Positions 35,886 through 44,190 of a DNA stretch of 64,000 nucleotides are shown here, piece after piece. Each line of letters opens with the position of its first letter. Positions within the stretch are counted from its first letter, which is position 1. Both the position numbers and the translations under genes were made by a program. The stretch is from Vagococcus proximus (GTDB taxonomy: Bacteria > Bacillota > Bacilli > Lactobacillales > Vagococcaceae). The DNA lies in the NCBI RefSeq assembly GCF_029143285.1, contig NZ_JAPDSH010000001.1, positions 62,001 through 126,000 on the forward strand, written 5' to 3'. Under the pieces are notes generated by a model. The model did not search any database. It was given only the letters and a program-made list of their open reading frames with translations, and was not told the origin of the DNA.

Positions 35886-37333
35886 TAATTTTCCATTCTC
35901 CTTTCAGCAACACCAATTAAACGAGATAAACTAAACGTTAAAATAAAGTAAATAATAGAAACAATGACGATCGGTAAGAAAGGTTTAAAGCTAGCTCCTT
36001 GGACGACTCCTGCTTGGAACATTAAATCGGAAACCCCAATGACTGAGACCACAGAAGACTCTTTGATGACTGTGACAAATTCATTGGCTAAAGCAGGGAG
36101 AATATTCTTAATAGCTTGAGGGAGGACAATTAATTTCATACCCTCATATTCAGTCATACCAAGAGAACGAGCAGCTTCTAGTTGACCTTTATCCACAGCA
36201 TTAATCCCCGCTCTGATAATTTCAGCGACATAAGCAGCACTATTTAAAGCAAGAGCGATACAGCCAGCAGTTAAGGCATTAACATCGAGACCTAATGAGG
36301 TTGTACCGAAATACACTAGAAAAATTTGAACAAGTAGGGGTGTACCACGAACATATTCAATATAGATAACGGCGAATGTTTTGATTAATTTTGTTTTAGA
36401 AAGTTTCATAAAAGCCAAGATTGTTCCTAACACTGCACCACTTAATACTCCGACTAACGCTAAGAAAATAGTGTAGAAAGTTCCTTTAGCAAAATTACCA
36501 CCATATTTTTCAAAAAAGCTAGTATCGTCAGCTAACATAAGTTTAGCAGCAGCTTCTTTATATGACGGCATTAGGTCTTGCTCATCGATTTGTTTAATAC
36601 TTTTATTTACTGCAGTTAAAAGTTCAGGTTGTTCTTTTTTCAGTGCGATTGCAAGTTCTGAATCGCCCTCTTTAAATTTTACATCAGCAAGTGATAATTC
36701 GCTATTTTGCGACACATAAGCTTCGGCCACAGGACCTTCTAAAACAATAGCATCTACTTTTTTATTTTGTAGGGTCATAATCATGTCAGTTACTTTTTGA
36801 AGAGAGATGATTTGGGCACCAGTTAGTTCTTTTCGTGCTAATTCTTCTTGAGTCGATTGTTTCTGTGCGCCAACTTTAGACTGAGAAAAATCAGCCGTTG
36901 TTTTAAATTTGTCTTGGTCTTCTTTTTTAATAATTATTTTTTGATCGAGTTGTAAGTAGGGATTAGAAAAGGCCACCTCTTTTTCCCGTTCAGGAGTGGG
37001 AGCCATGCCTGAAATGATGAGGTCTACTTTTCCTGTTTGTAGTGAGCCGAGTAAGGCATCAAAACCAAGTTCCTCAATTTTAAGTTTAACACCAAGGTCC
37101 TGGGCAATTTTTTCTCCCATAGAAACATCAGCACCTACCACAGTATCTTTTCCATTTACTGTGGCATGGAATTCATAGGGAGGATAGTCAGCACTCAGGC
37201 CGATAGTTAAGGTTCCTTGTTCTTTAATACGTTCTAAAGTTGTTCCTTCAGATGCATAAATATTTGGAGTAATGAATAAAAAGCTAAGGATAGTAAAGAG
37301 TAAAAGTGGTAAAGAGATACGGTTGATTTTCAT
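35885..37333 (-). CDS. Fused substrate-binding/permease subunit of a polar amino-acid ABC transporter
   Basis: The 482-residue protein joins an extracellular binding domain to its permease, the GlnP arrangement of lactic acid bacteria. A signal peptide (1-27) precedes one SBP_bac_3 domain (about 30-260; [29 protein letters not shown] and [23 protein letters not shown]). The permease domain follows at about 280-478, with five or so membrane segments and the EAA-like [34 protein letters not shown]. Unlike L. lactis GlnP it has only one binding domain. Glutamine is the likely ligand but is not proved. Confidence 0.92.
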   Translation of the reverse strand: MKINRISLPLLLFTILSFLFITPNIYASEGTTLERIKEQGTLTIGLSADYPPYEFHATVNGKDTVVGADVSMGEKIAQDLGVKLKIEELGFDALLGSLQTGKVDLIISGMAPTPEREKEVAFSNPYLQLDQKIIIKKEDQDKFKTTADFSQSKVGAQKQSTQEELARKELTGAQIISLQKVTDMIMTLQNKKVDAIVLEGPVAEAYVSQNSELSLADVKFKEGDSELAIALKKEQPELLTAVNKSIKQIDEQDLMPSYKEAAAKLMLADDTSFFEKYGGNFAKGTFYTIFLALVGVLSGAVLGTILAFMKLSKTKLIKTFAVIYIEYVRGTPLLVQIFLVYFGTTSLGLDVNALTAGCIALALNSAAYVAEIIRAGINAVDKGQLEAARSLGMTEYEGMKLIVLPQAIKNILPALANEFVTVIKESSVVSVIGVSDLMFQAGVVQGASFKPFLPIVIVSIIYFILTFSLSRLIGVAERRMEN

Positions 37334-37553
37334 AATAGCGCTCCTTCTGTTAAGTTATAAAATGTATATTATCATTAAATATTCACAAAAACAAGTATCT
37401 TATGTATAAAAATGCAAAATAAAGCATAAATAGAACGTCGGTTTAAAAAAATGAGTAAATGAGTGATTTTATATGAAAAACACTGTGAAATCTGATAGAA
37501 TATAGAAGATAGTGTGCAGCGATGTACTCATAAAAATTATATTGGAGGATGTT

Positions 37554-38525
37554 ATGACACAGTCAGAACTGGGATCACAATTAAAACTTTTTAGTTTAAG
37601 TTCAAACCAAGAATTAGCAGAAAAAATTGCATCAGTAGTAGGAGTACCATTAGGAAAATGTAGTGTTAAGCAATTTAGCGATGGTGAGCTTCAAATTAAT
37701 ATCGAGGAAAGTGTTCGTGGTGATGAAGTTTATATCGTTCAAGGAACAAGTTATCCAGTAAATGATAATTTATTAGAGCTTTTAATCATGATCGATGCTC
37801 TAAAACGAGCAAGTGCAAAAACAATTAATATTGTTATGCCATATTTCGGTTATGCAAGACAGGATAGAACAGCTAAACCAAGAGAACCAATTACAGCAAA
37901 ACTTGTTGCAGATTTAATTGAAAAGGCGGGAGCGACACGTCTCTTGACTTTGGATTTACATACGGTTCAATTGCAAGGATTTTTTGATATCCCAGTTGAT
38001 AATTTATTTACAATGCCTTTATTCGAGGAACATTATCTTGCAAAAGATTTAATGGGAGAGAATATTGTAGTTGTATCACCGAAAAATAGTGGAGTGGGTA
38101 GAGCTCGTGTTCTAGCGAAATATTTAGATGCGTCACTTGCCATAGTGGATCAATGTTCAAATGATGAGAGTGAAAGAGAGAGTTATGTGATTGGTAATGT
38201 CGAAAACAAAACATGCATCGTTGTGGATGATATTATTAATACAGGTCATACATTAGCCGTAGCAGCAGATGTTTTAAAAGCAGCTGGAGCAAAAGATATT
38301 TATGCATGTGCGTCTCATGGTTTATTTAATGGAGATGCAGCGTCTATATTAGCTAAGGCACCATTTAAACAAATTAGTGTAACTGACTCTATTAAACTAC
38401 CTGAAACAGTTGATTTACCGAATCTAGAAATTATTACATGCTCAAGGTTGATGGGGGATGCTGTTAATCGTATTTATAAGAATATTGCAATGAGTCCATT
38501 ATTTGGTTATCATAATAAATCATAA
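37554..38525 (+). CDS. prs: Ribose-phosphate pyrophosphokinase paralogue (Prs2)
   Basis: The 323-residue protein has the full PRPP synthetase fold: ELQINIEESVRGDEVYIVQ, PYFGYARQDRTAKPREPITAKLVADLIEKAGA, LDLHTVQLQGFFDIPVDNL and the PRPP-loop VVDDIINTGHTL. The catalytic flexible loop, normally D-K-R-R-P-x-P-N, reads DQCSNDES here, so the usual Lys and Arg are missing. Similar loops occur in the second Prs of streptococci and other Lactobacillales. Activity or a regulatory role is therefore open. ATG 37554 follows GGAGGATG; an in-frame GTG-type extension has no ribosome site. A terminator follows. Confidence 0.9.
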   Translation: MTQSELGSQLKLFSLSSNQELAEKIASVVGVPLGKCSVKQFSDGELQINIEESVRGDEVYIVQGTSYPVNDNLLELLIMIDALKRASAKTINIVMPYFGYARQDRTAKPREPITAKLVADLIEKAGATRLLTLDLHTVQLQGFFDIPVDNLFTMPLFEEHYLAKDLMGENIVVVSPKNSGVGRARVLAKYLDASLAIVDQCSNDESERESYVIGNVENKTCIVVDDIINTGHTLAVAADVLKAAGAKDIYACASHGLFNGDAASILAKAPFKQISVTDSIKLPETVDLPNLEIITCSRLMGDAVNRIYKNIAMSPLFGYHNKS

Positions 38526-38555
38526 AAAAACATCGACATATGTCGATGTTTTTTT
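38524..38555. terminator. Terminator, 32-base perfect palindrome
   Basis: AAAAAAACATCGACAT and its complement end the prs transcript; the symmetric A and T runs allow action on both strands. Confidence 0.95.
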
Positions 38556-38575
38556 GATTAACAGTTAAATGAACA

Positions 38576-38607
38576 AAAAAATAGCCGCCTGAGTTTACTC
38601 AGACGGC
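38576..38607 (-). terminator. Hairpin that reads as a minus-strand terminator, upstream of a tiny ORF
   Basis: GCCGCCTGAGT pairs with ACTCAGACGGC (one mismatch). On the minus strand the hairpin is followed by CTATTTTTTTG, a proper terminator tail, yet no minus-strand gene is known above it. On the plus strand it would be a hairpin in the leader of the small ORF at 38644. Confidence 0.6.
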
Positions 38608-38643
38608 AAGGAGATTTTATTATTTACTTTGGAGGAGTAAATA

Positions 38644-38724
38644 ATGAAAAAGTTTGTTAGGGTTGTTTCTTGGTATGTATATATAATATACGTTAAATGT
38701 GAATTATTTGTGAATAATATATAA
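38644..38724 (+). CDS. Possible 26-residue peptide with strong ribosome site
   Basis: ATG 38644 lies six bases after GGAGGAG and opens a frame of 26 codons ending in TAA: basic start MKKFVRVV, then the hydrophobic, aromatic SWYVYIIYV, then KCELFVNNI. The size and the Lys-plus-hydrophobic pattern recall type I toxin peptides or small membrane peptides, but it matches no family I know. The 5' hairpin and a possible minus-strand transcript ending there are further toxin-antitoxin-like features. No strong plus-strand promoter was identified. The rest of the 38.55-38.85 kb interval is AT-rich, with a -10-like TATAAT at 38800-38805 before the next gene. Confidence 0.35.
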   Translation: MKKFVRVVSWYVYIIYVKCELFVNNI

Positions 38725-38852
38725 TTTTAAAATGAAGACACCTTTTTTATAAAATAACAATAATTTGTGGATTGAAAAACATAAAATAACAAAGTAAGAT
38801 ATAATGGAAGCGGTAACTAATAAGATATATTTAGAGTATGAGGAGAATAAGT

Positions 38853-39479
38853 ATGAGGATAAGAACAGAAAAAGAGAAAATGTTAGCAGGGGACATGTAT
38901 ATGGCGGACGACCAAGAATTACGTGAGGATTTTTTTGCTTGTCGTCGTTTAACACGTTTATTTAATCAAACAAAAGAAACTGAATTAGAAGATAGAACAG
39001 AATTATTAAAACAGTTGTTAAAAAAAACAGGTTCAGAATTTTACATTGAACCGCCATTTAGATGTGATTATGGGAAAAATATATCAATAGGTGAAAATTT
39101 TTATGCGAATTTTGACTGTATCATGCTAGATGTAGCTAATATAATTATTGGAGATAATGTGATGTTTGCACCAAGAGTGAGTTTATTCACGGCGGGGCAT
39201 CCTTTAGATACTGACATTAGAAATTCGGGATTAGAGTTTGGCTCTGAAATAAAAATAGGAAATAATGTCTGGATTGGTGGCAATACTATATTAAATCCTG
39301 GAGTGACAATTGGAGATAATGTGGTTATTGGTTCGGGTTCTGTTGTTACAAAAGATATACCGGAAAATAGTATTGCAGTGGGCAATCCATGCCGAGTATT
39401 ACGAAAGGTAACAGCAGAAGATAAAAAATATTGGCAAGATAAGCATGCCGTGTATTGGGAAGAACGAAATAGTAACTAA
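38853..39479 (+). CDS. maa: Sugar O-acetyltransferase, maltose/galactoside type
   Basis: The 208-residue enzyme of the LacA/Maa family acetylates sugars with acetyl-CoA. The N-terminal Mac domain (EKEKMLAGDMYMADDQELREDF, about 5-28) is followed by left-handed beta-helix hexapeptide repeats (about 70-185) with FYANFDCIMLDVANIIIGDNVMFAPRVSLFTAGHPLD, containing the catalytic His, and IGNNVWIGGNTILNPGVTIGDNVVIGSGSVVTKDIP. ATG 38853 is selected because AGGAGAA lies before it; an ATG five codons upstream precedes that ribosome site. Confidence 0.92.
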   Translation: MRIRTEKEKMLAGDMYMADDQELREDFFACRRLTRLFNQTKETELEDRTELLKQLLKKTGSEFYIEPPFRCDYGKNISIGENFYANFDCIMLDVANIIIGDNVMFAPRVSLFTAGHPLDTDIRNSGLEFGSEIKIGNNVWIGGNTILNPGVTIGDNVVIGSGSVVTKDIPENSIAVGNPCRVLRKVTAEDKKYWQDKHAVYWEERNSN

Positions 39480-39500
39480 TTCAGATAAAGATAATAGGTC

Positions 39501-39540
39501 AAAAAAGAGTAAGGTGTGGTTAATATCTTATTCTTTTTTT
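39501..39540 (+). terminator. Probable terminator after maa
   Basis: AAAAAAGAGTAAG pairs with CTTATTCTTTTTT with one mismatch, ending in a T-run. Confidence 0.6.
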
Positions 39541-39683
39541 GCATTCTCTTTTAAATAGGATGAAATAAACCTCAAAATAAGTTATAATAGTAAGGATAAT
39601 AGGGGTACTGTCTAGTACGCCTGTTTTTTAAGTTCAGATGAAACATTAAGATAAGTAAACTGAACAGCTTGAAAGGAGCTACT

Positions 39684-40211
39684 ATGTTTTTAAATTACAA
39701 ACCAACATGGATGCTAGAAGCAATCTATCAACTAACGCCGGAAGAATTAGCGAAGCATGATATTAAAGCTGTTTTGACGGATTTAGATAATACGTTAATC
39801 GCATGGAACAATCCAGATGGTACGGAAGAATTATTAAATTGGATTGAAAGTATGAAAGCGGCAGGAATTCCTGTTATTGTTGTTTCTAACAATAAAGCAG
39901 AACGTGTCGAGCGTGCGATTTCTCATTTAGGTTTAGATTATGTAGCGCGCGCGCTTAAACCCTTTACAAAAGGGATGAACGAGGCGGCTAAAAAATTAAA
40001 CTTACCAAAAGAAAATATTGTAATGGTAGGAGATCAGTTGATGACGGATATAAAAGCCTCTAATAGTGCGGGGATTCGTTCAATCTTAGTAAAACCTATC
40101 GTGTCATCTGATGCGTGGAATACGAAACCTAATCGTGCCATGGAAAAAATGATTATGACACATTTAAAGAAAAATAACTCTGATATGAAATGGAGAGGTG
40201 ATTTATCATAA
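39684..40211 (+). CDS. yqeG: YqeG-family HAD-IIIA phosphatase
   Basis: The 175-residue HAD-superfamily protein has motif I DLDNTLIAW (DxDxT; about 33-41), motif II VVSNNK and motif IV MVGDQLMTDIKASNSAG. Its substrate is unknown; some homologues are described as phosphatidylglycerophosphatase-like. ATG 39684 follows GAAAGGAG; an in-frame TTG five codons earlier overlaps this site. TATAAT at 39583-39588 is the likely -10 box of the whole yqeG-yqeM operon. The stop overlaps the start of yqeH by one base. Confidence 0.9.
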   Translation: MFLNYKPTWMLEAIYQLTPEELAKHDIKAVLTDLDNTLIAWNNPDGTEELLNWIESMKAAGIPVIVVSNNKAERVERAISHLGLDYVARALKPFTKGMNEAAKKLNLPKENIVMVGDQLMTDIKASNSAGIRSILVKPIVSSDAWNTKPNRAMEKMIMTHLKKNNSDMKWRGDLS

Positions 40212-41320
40212 TGGAAGAAGAAATTCGTTGTATAGGATGCGGATCAGAAATTCAAACAGAAAATAAAGAAGGTTTAGGTTATACACCTAATTCGGCTTTA
40301 CAAAAAGGACTAGAATCTGGCGATGTGTATTGCCAACGTTGTTTTAGATTGCGTCATTATAACGACATTCAAGATGTTGAGTTAACTGATGATGATTTCT
40401 TAAGATTATTAAATGGAATCGGACAAGAAGATGCTTTAATCGTCAATGTGGTTGATATTTTTGATTTTAATGGGAGTTTAATTCCAGGTCTTCATCGTTT
40501 TATCGGAAATAATCCCGTTCTTTTAGTAGGGAACAAGGTGGATATCTTACCGAAATCACTTAAACGTGGTAAATTAACACAATGGATGCGTGAACGTGCT
40601 CATGAAGCAGGTCTACGTCCTGAAGAAGTGATGCTTACAAGTGCTAAAAAACCAGCTGAGATGGAAGATTTGCTAAAAACGATTGAAAAATACCGTAAAG
40701 GCCGCGATGTGTATGTCGTAGGGGTAACGAATGTTGGAAAATCAACATTAATTAATGCGATAATTAAATCAACAGCAGGTGTTCAAGAGTTAATTACAAC
40801 GTCGCAATTCCCAGGAACGACATTAGATAAAATTGAAATTCCTTTAGAAGATGGTAAAAACTTAATCGACACACCAGGAATTATTCATAAATTCCAAATG
40901 GCTCATTACTTAGGGAAAAAAGACTTAAGAATCGTAGCGCCAACTAAAGAAATTAAACCTAAAGTTTATCAATTAAATGCGGGACAAACATTATTCTTAG
41001 GTGGACTAGCTCGTTTTGATTATATTCAAGGTGACAAAACATCATTTATAACGTATGTTTCTAATGATGTGGATATTCACCGTACTAAGACTGAAAAAGC
41101 AGATGAATTTTACAAAAAACATGCAGGTGGGTTATTAACACCACCTCAAGCTGACGAGGTAGGGGACTTCCCAGAACTTGTTCGATTTGAATTTTCAGTT
41201 AAAGAAAATACAGATATTGTCTTTGCGGGTCTAGGTTGGATTACAATTACATCACCATGTGTTGTGGCTGGCTGGGCACCAAGAGGCGTAGATGTATTAC
41301 GTCGTAAAGCATTAATTTAA
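40211..41320 (+). CDS. yqeH: Ribosome-biogenesis GTPase YqeH (circularly permuted)
   Basis: The 369-residue GTPase assists assembly of the 30S subunit. An N-terminal zinc finger (CIGCGSEI ... YCQRC, about 7-45) precedes a circularly permuted GTPase domain in the order G4 (VGNKVDILP, about 106) - G5 (TSAKK, about 150) - G1 (GVTNVGKST, about 174) - G3 (DTPG). The C-terminal domain is typical of YqeH. It is translated from an ATG overlapping the yqeG stop. Confidence 0.96.
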   Translation: MEEEIRCIGCGSEIQTENKEGLGYTPNSALQKGLESGDVYCQRCFRLRHYNDIQDVELTDDDFLRLLNGIGQEDALIVNVVDIFDFNGSLIPGLHRFIGNNPVLLVGNKVDILPKSLKRGKLTQWMRERAHEAGLRPEEVMLTSAKKPAEMEDLLKTIEKYRKGRDVYVVGVTNVGKSTLINAIIKSTAGVQELITTSQFPGTTLDKIEIPLEDGKNLIDTPGIIHKFQMAHYLGKKDLRIVAPTKEIKPKVYQLNAGQTLFLGGLARFDYIQGDKTSFITYVSNDVDIHRTKTEKADEFYKKHAGGLLTPPQADEVGDFPELVRFEFSVKENTDIVFAGLGWITITSPCVVAGWAPRGVDVLRRKALI

Positions 41321-41364
41321 GAGTTGACTCACTTGAGAGATCATTAGAAAAGAGGCTATATACA

Positions 41365-41676
41365 ATGGAATTAAGAGGAAAACAAAAACGCTTTTTAAGA
41401 AGCGAAGCACATCATTTAAACCCAATCATTCAAATCGGTAAAGGTGGGTTAACAGAATCAGTTATCGACCAAATCGAAGAAACATTAGAACGTCGTGAAT
41501 TAATTAAAATCAGTTTATTACAAAATACAGATGAGGTTGCAGATGACGTAGCTGAAGCGTTAACACAAGCTATCAACTGTGATGTTGTTCAAATTATTGG
41601 ACGTGTCTTAGTGGTATTTAAACCATCATCAAAAGAGAAATTTCAAAAAATCTCAATCGCTGTTCGTAAAATTTAA
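41365..41676 (+). CDS. yhbY: CRM-domain RNA-binding protein YhbY
   Basis: The 103-residue protein is a single CRM domain: LRGKQKRFLRSEAHHLNPIIQIGKGGLTESVIDQIEETLERRELIKISLLQN, with the GxxG RNA-binding loop as GKGG (about 24-27). Such proteins associate with pre-50S particles. It lies between yqeH and nadD, the conserved order in Firmicutes. Confidence 0.95.
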   Translation: MELRGKQKRFLRSEAHHLNPIIQIGKGGLTESVIDQIEETLERRELIKISLLQNTDEVADDVAEALTQAINCDVVQIIGRVLVVFKPSSKEKFQKISIAVRKI

Positions 41677-41699
41677 TTTTAAAGGAGTGTTGAGGGAGT

Positions 41700-42296
41700 T
41701 TGGCTGGAAAAACACAAAAAAAAGAACGTGTTGGGATATTAGGTGGTAATTTTAATCCGGTACATTACGCTCATCTAATTGTAGCAAGCCAAGTGTATCA
41801 TCAGCTAAAGTTAGATAAGATTTATCTCATGCCATCGTTTGAATCACCGCATGTTGACCCCAAAAAAACGATCTCAGCCTCCCATAGGATTGAGATGTTA
41901 AAGCTAGCATTAGTAGAAGATAGTTCTTCTATGGAAATTGAGACAATTGAAATTGAACGTCAAGGTAAAAGTTACACCTATGACACAATGGCAGAATTGA
42001 CGTCCCAACATCCAGAAAAAGACTATTATTTCATCATTGGTGGCGATATGGTTGACTATTTACCAAAATGGCATCGTATAGATGACCTTATAAAAATAGT
42101 ACAACTTGTAGGTGTTAATCGCCCGGGTTACCCTTTAACATCAGACTATCCTGTTAAGTGGGTAGAGGTGCCGATGATGGATATTAGTTCATCTTATATT
42201 CGAGAGAAGATCTCGACTGGAAGCACAGTAGATTACCTCTTACCTAAAAATGTGATAGACTATATAGATAAGAAGGGGTTGTATCAATATGGCTAA
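41700..42296 (+). CDS. nadD: Nicotinate-nucleotide adenylyltransferase
   Basis: NadD makes deamido-NAD from nicotinate mononucleotide and ATP. The 198-residue protein has GILGGNFNPVHYAHL (13-27; the H-x-x-H nucleotidyltransferase motif) and the C-terminal ISSSYIREKI (about 162-171). It must begin at TTG 41700: the in-frame codon three positions upstream is TGA, and the next Met lies inside the conserved core. AAAGGAG and GAGGGAG are upstream. It overlaps yqeK by eight bases. Confidence 0.95.
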   Translation: MAGKTQKKERVGILGGNFNPVHYAHLIVASQVYHQLKLDKIYLMPSFESPHVDPKKTISASHRIEMLKLALVEDSSSMEIETIEIERQGKSYTYDTMAELTSQHPEKDYYFIIGGDMVDYLPKWHRIDDLIKIVQLVGVNRPGYPLTSDYPVKWVEVPMMDISSSYIREKISTGSTVDYLLPKNVIDYIDKKGLYQYG

Positions 42297-42888
42297 TACT
42301 GAACTGATTTATAGCGAAGAGTTTAGTCCGCATACACGAGACGTATTGCTTGGAAAAGTGTCGTCACAAATGAGTGCGAAACGTTTTACTCATGTATTAA
42401 GAGTAGAAGAAATGGCACTAGAATTGTGTGAGTTGTACCAAGGAAATCCTGAAAAAGTCAGCATCGCTGCTTTGACTCATGATTATGCTAAAGAGCGCCC
42501 AGACGATGAGATGATTCAAGTGATAAAAGACAGTCATTTGTCGGATGAATTAATTTCATATGGCAATGCTATCTGGCATGGTGTTGCAGGTGCAGAACTT
42601 GTGAGAGATGAGCTTGGCATTACGGACGAGGATATTTTAGATGCCATTAGATGCCATACAACAGGCGCAAAGGAAATGAGCTTGTTAGCTAAAATCATCT
42701 ACGTAGCAGATTATGTTGAACGTGGCCGAGACTTTCCGGTTGTTGCTGAGGCAAGAAAAATCGCATTATCAAATTTAGATGAAGCAGTCGCTTTTGAAAC
42801 AAAACAAACATTGCTATATTTGGTAAAACAAGAAGCGCTGATTTATCCAAAAACATTAGAAACATATAACCATTGGGTTGTTAAATAA
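42289..42888 (+). CDS. yqeK: HD-domain Ap4A hydrolase YqeK
   Basis: The 199-residue protein has the HD metal-site residues spread as H (KRFTHVLRVEEMA), HD in LTHDYAKERPDDE (about 64-65) and IWHGVAGAEL, and the VADYVERGRDFP segment typical of YqeK. Homologues hydrolyse symmetrical dinucleoside tetraphosphates to NDPs. The gene overlaps nadD and precedes rsfS, the usual order. Confidence 0.94.
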   Translation: MANTELIYSEEFSPHTRDVLLGKVSSQMSAKRFTHVLRVEEMALELCELYQGNPEKVSIAALTHDYAKERPDDEMIQVIKDSHLSDELISYGNAIWHGVAGAELVRDELGITDEDILDAIRCHTTGAKEMSLLAKIIYVADYVERGRDFPVVAEARKIALSNLDEAVAFETKQTLLYLVKQEALIYPKTLETYNHWVVK

Positions 42889-42903
42889 TAGGAGGGAATT
42901 ATC

Positions 42904-43257
42904 ATAGAAAGCAAACAGTTATTAGAAGTAGTAGTAAAAGCAATAGACGACAAACGAGGCGAGGAAATTATCGCATTGGACGTACAAGGTATCTCATTAT
43001 TAGCGGATTACTTTGTTATTTGTCACGGTAACAGCGAAAAACAAGTTGGGGCTATCGTTGATTCAGTAGCTAATGCGGCACGTGAACAAGGGATTGAAGT
43101 AGGACGTATTGAAGGGAAAGATTCAGGTAAATGGGTATTAGCAGATTTAGGCGATATCGTATTACACGTCTTCCACGGAGAAGAACGTAGCTTCTACAAT
43201 TTAGAAAAATTATGGTCAGATGCACCAATGGTCGACGTAACAGGTATGGTGGACTAG
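42904..43257 (+). CDS. rsfS: Ribosomal silencing factor RsfS, apparently started at a non-canonical codon
   Basis: RsfS binds L14 and blocks subunit joining in starved cells. The frame opens after TAG 42889 and reads, from ATA 42904, (I)ESKQLLEVVVKAIDDKRGEEIIALDVQGISLLADYFVICHGNS and so on, ending in the family motif KWVLADLGDIVLHVFHGEERSFYNLEKLW. No ATG, GTG or TTG exists before TTG 42976, which lacks a ribosome site and would delete 24 conserved residues. The ribosome site GGAGGG (42891-42896) lies seven bases before ATA 42904, and the resulting 117 residues equal the family length. ATC 42901 or ATT 42898 are less well spaced. Confidence 0.85.
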   Translation: MESKQLLEVVVKAIDDKRGEEIIALDVQGISLLADYFVICHGNSEKQVGAIVDSVANAAREQGIEVGRIEGKDSGKWVLADLGDIVLHVFHGEERSFYNLEKLWSDAPMVDVTGMVD

Positions 43258-43258
43258 A

Positions 43259-43996
43259 TTGTTATATAAGACATTCGCTTTAGTCTATGATGAGGTAATG
43301 GACCCATTTCTTTATACAGAATGGTTAAACTTCACGAAAAGACACTTACCAACGGATACAAAACGTATTTTAGAATTAGCTTGTGGGACAGGTGCTCTTG
43401 CTTGTGATTTTTCTCGAGACGGTTATGAAGTAATTGCAGTCGATCTTTCAGAAGAAATGTTATCAATTGCTAGTGAACGTGCGGAAGAAGAAGGCGTTGA
43501 GGTTCAATTTGTTCAAGGCGACATGATGGATTTATCAGAGTTGGGGACATATGAAGCGATTACGTGTTATTCTGATTCACTCTGCTACATGCCAGACCAA
43601 GAATCCGTTCAGCAAGTGTTTGATTCAGTTTATCAAGCTCTTGAAGAAGGCGGCACCTTTATGTTTGATGTTCATTCTATTTTCCAAGTTGATGAAGTAT
43701 TCCCAGAATACAGTTACCATTATCAAACGGATGATTTTGCATTCCTATGGGATAGCTATCAGGGTGAAAAAGACCATAGTATCGAACATAATTTAACGTT
43801 CTTTGTTAAAGAAAATCCTGAAGATGAGAAATTTATTCGTCATGATGAACTTCATCAAGAGAGAACGTACTCGCTTGATAATTACTATAGAATGTTAGAG
43901 AGTGCCAACTTTACTAATATCGAAATTTATGCAGATTTCACAGATGAAAAACCTTCAGAAAATTCAACACGTTGGTTCTTTGTTTGTAAAAAATAA
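43259..43996 (+). CDS. Class I SAM-dependent methyltransferase (YqeM-like)
   Basis: The 245-residue protein has SAM motif I LELACGTGALACDFS (about 39-53), motif II VIAVDLSEEML (about 59-69) and a motif-IV-like ITCYSDSLCYM. It corresponds to YqeM, the last gene of the yqeG operon in B. subtilis and Enterococcus; the methylated substrate is unknown. The start is TTG 43259, with GGTGG six bases upstream at the end of rsfS; no ATG lies nearby in frame and the N-terminal LYKTFALVYDEVMD fits the family start. A terminator follows. Confidence 0.88.
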   Translation: MLYKTFALVYDEVMDPFLYTEWLNFTKRHLPTDTKRILELACGTGALACDFSRDGYEVIAVDLSEEMLSIASERAEEEGVEVQFVQGDMMDLSELGTYEAITCYSDSLCYMPDQESVQQVFDSVYQALEEGGTFMFDVHSIFQVDEVFPEYSYHYQTDDFAFLWDSYQGEKDHSIEHNLTFFVKENPEDEKFIRHDELHQERTYSLDNYYRMLESANFTNIEIYADFTDEKPSENSTRWFFVCKK

Positions 43997-44006
43997 ACGT
44001 TAAACT

Positions 44007-44046
44007 AACAAACATGTACTGCTTACCAGTATGTGTTTGTTTTTTA
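44007..44046 (+). terminator. Terminator of the yqeG-yqeM operon
   Basis: AACAAACATGTACTG pairs with CAGTATGTGTTTGTT (two central mismatches) and is followed by T6. Confidence 0.88.
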
Positions 44047-44067
44047 TTATAAATAGGGTTGAAAAGA

Positions 44068-44085
44068 TTGTGAAACTATTAAAAT
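44068..44085 (+). promoter_or_regulatory. Possible Rex-like site upstream of nifJ
   Basis: TTGTGAAACTATTAAAAT has a perfect left half of the Rex consensus TTGTGAA-N4-TTCACAA but a degraded right half. A -10-like TATACT lies at 44122-44127. Control of a pyruvate oxidoreductase by the NADH/NAD ratio would make sense. Confidence 0.35.
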
Positions 44086-44190
44086 AAAAGGTTTATCCTT
44101 ACTAAAAGTAACATTTTCGTTTATACTACTAAGTGAGAACCCTATTTAGGTCTAGTGTTATTAATAAAACAAGAGAAGGAAGCGACTCAA

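Noticed and set aside
38704-38955. Minus-strand hydrophobic open frame of 83 codons
   Set aside because: It overlaps the start of maa on the other strand, has no ribosome site and is explained as a shadow of AT-rich sequence.
39602-39630. Attenuator-like hairpin at the start of the yqeG transcript (AGGGGTAC/GTACGCCT then T6)
   Set aside because: It lies only a few bases after the predicted transcription start, has a G-G mismatch and is short; not enough to call a regulatory element.
42976-43257. rsfS starting at TTG 42976
   Set aside because: There is no ribosome site before it and it would remove conserved N-terminal residues that are encoded in frame upstream behind GGAGGG.
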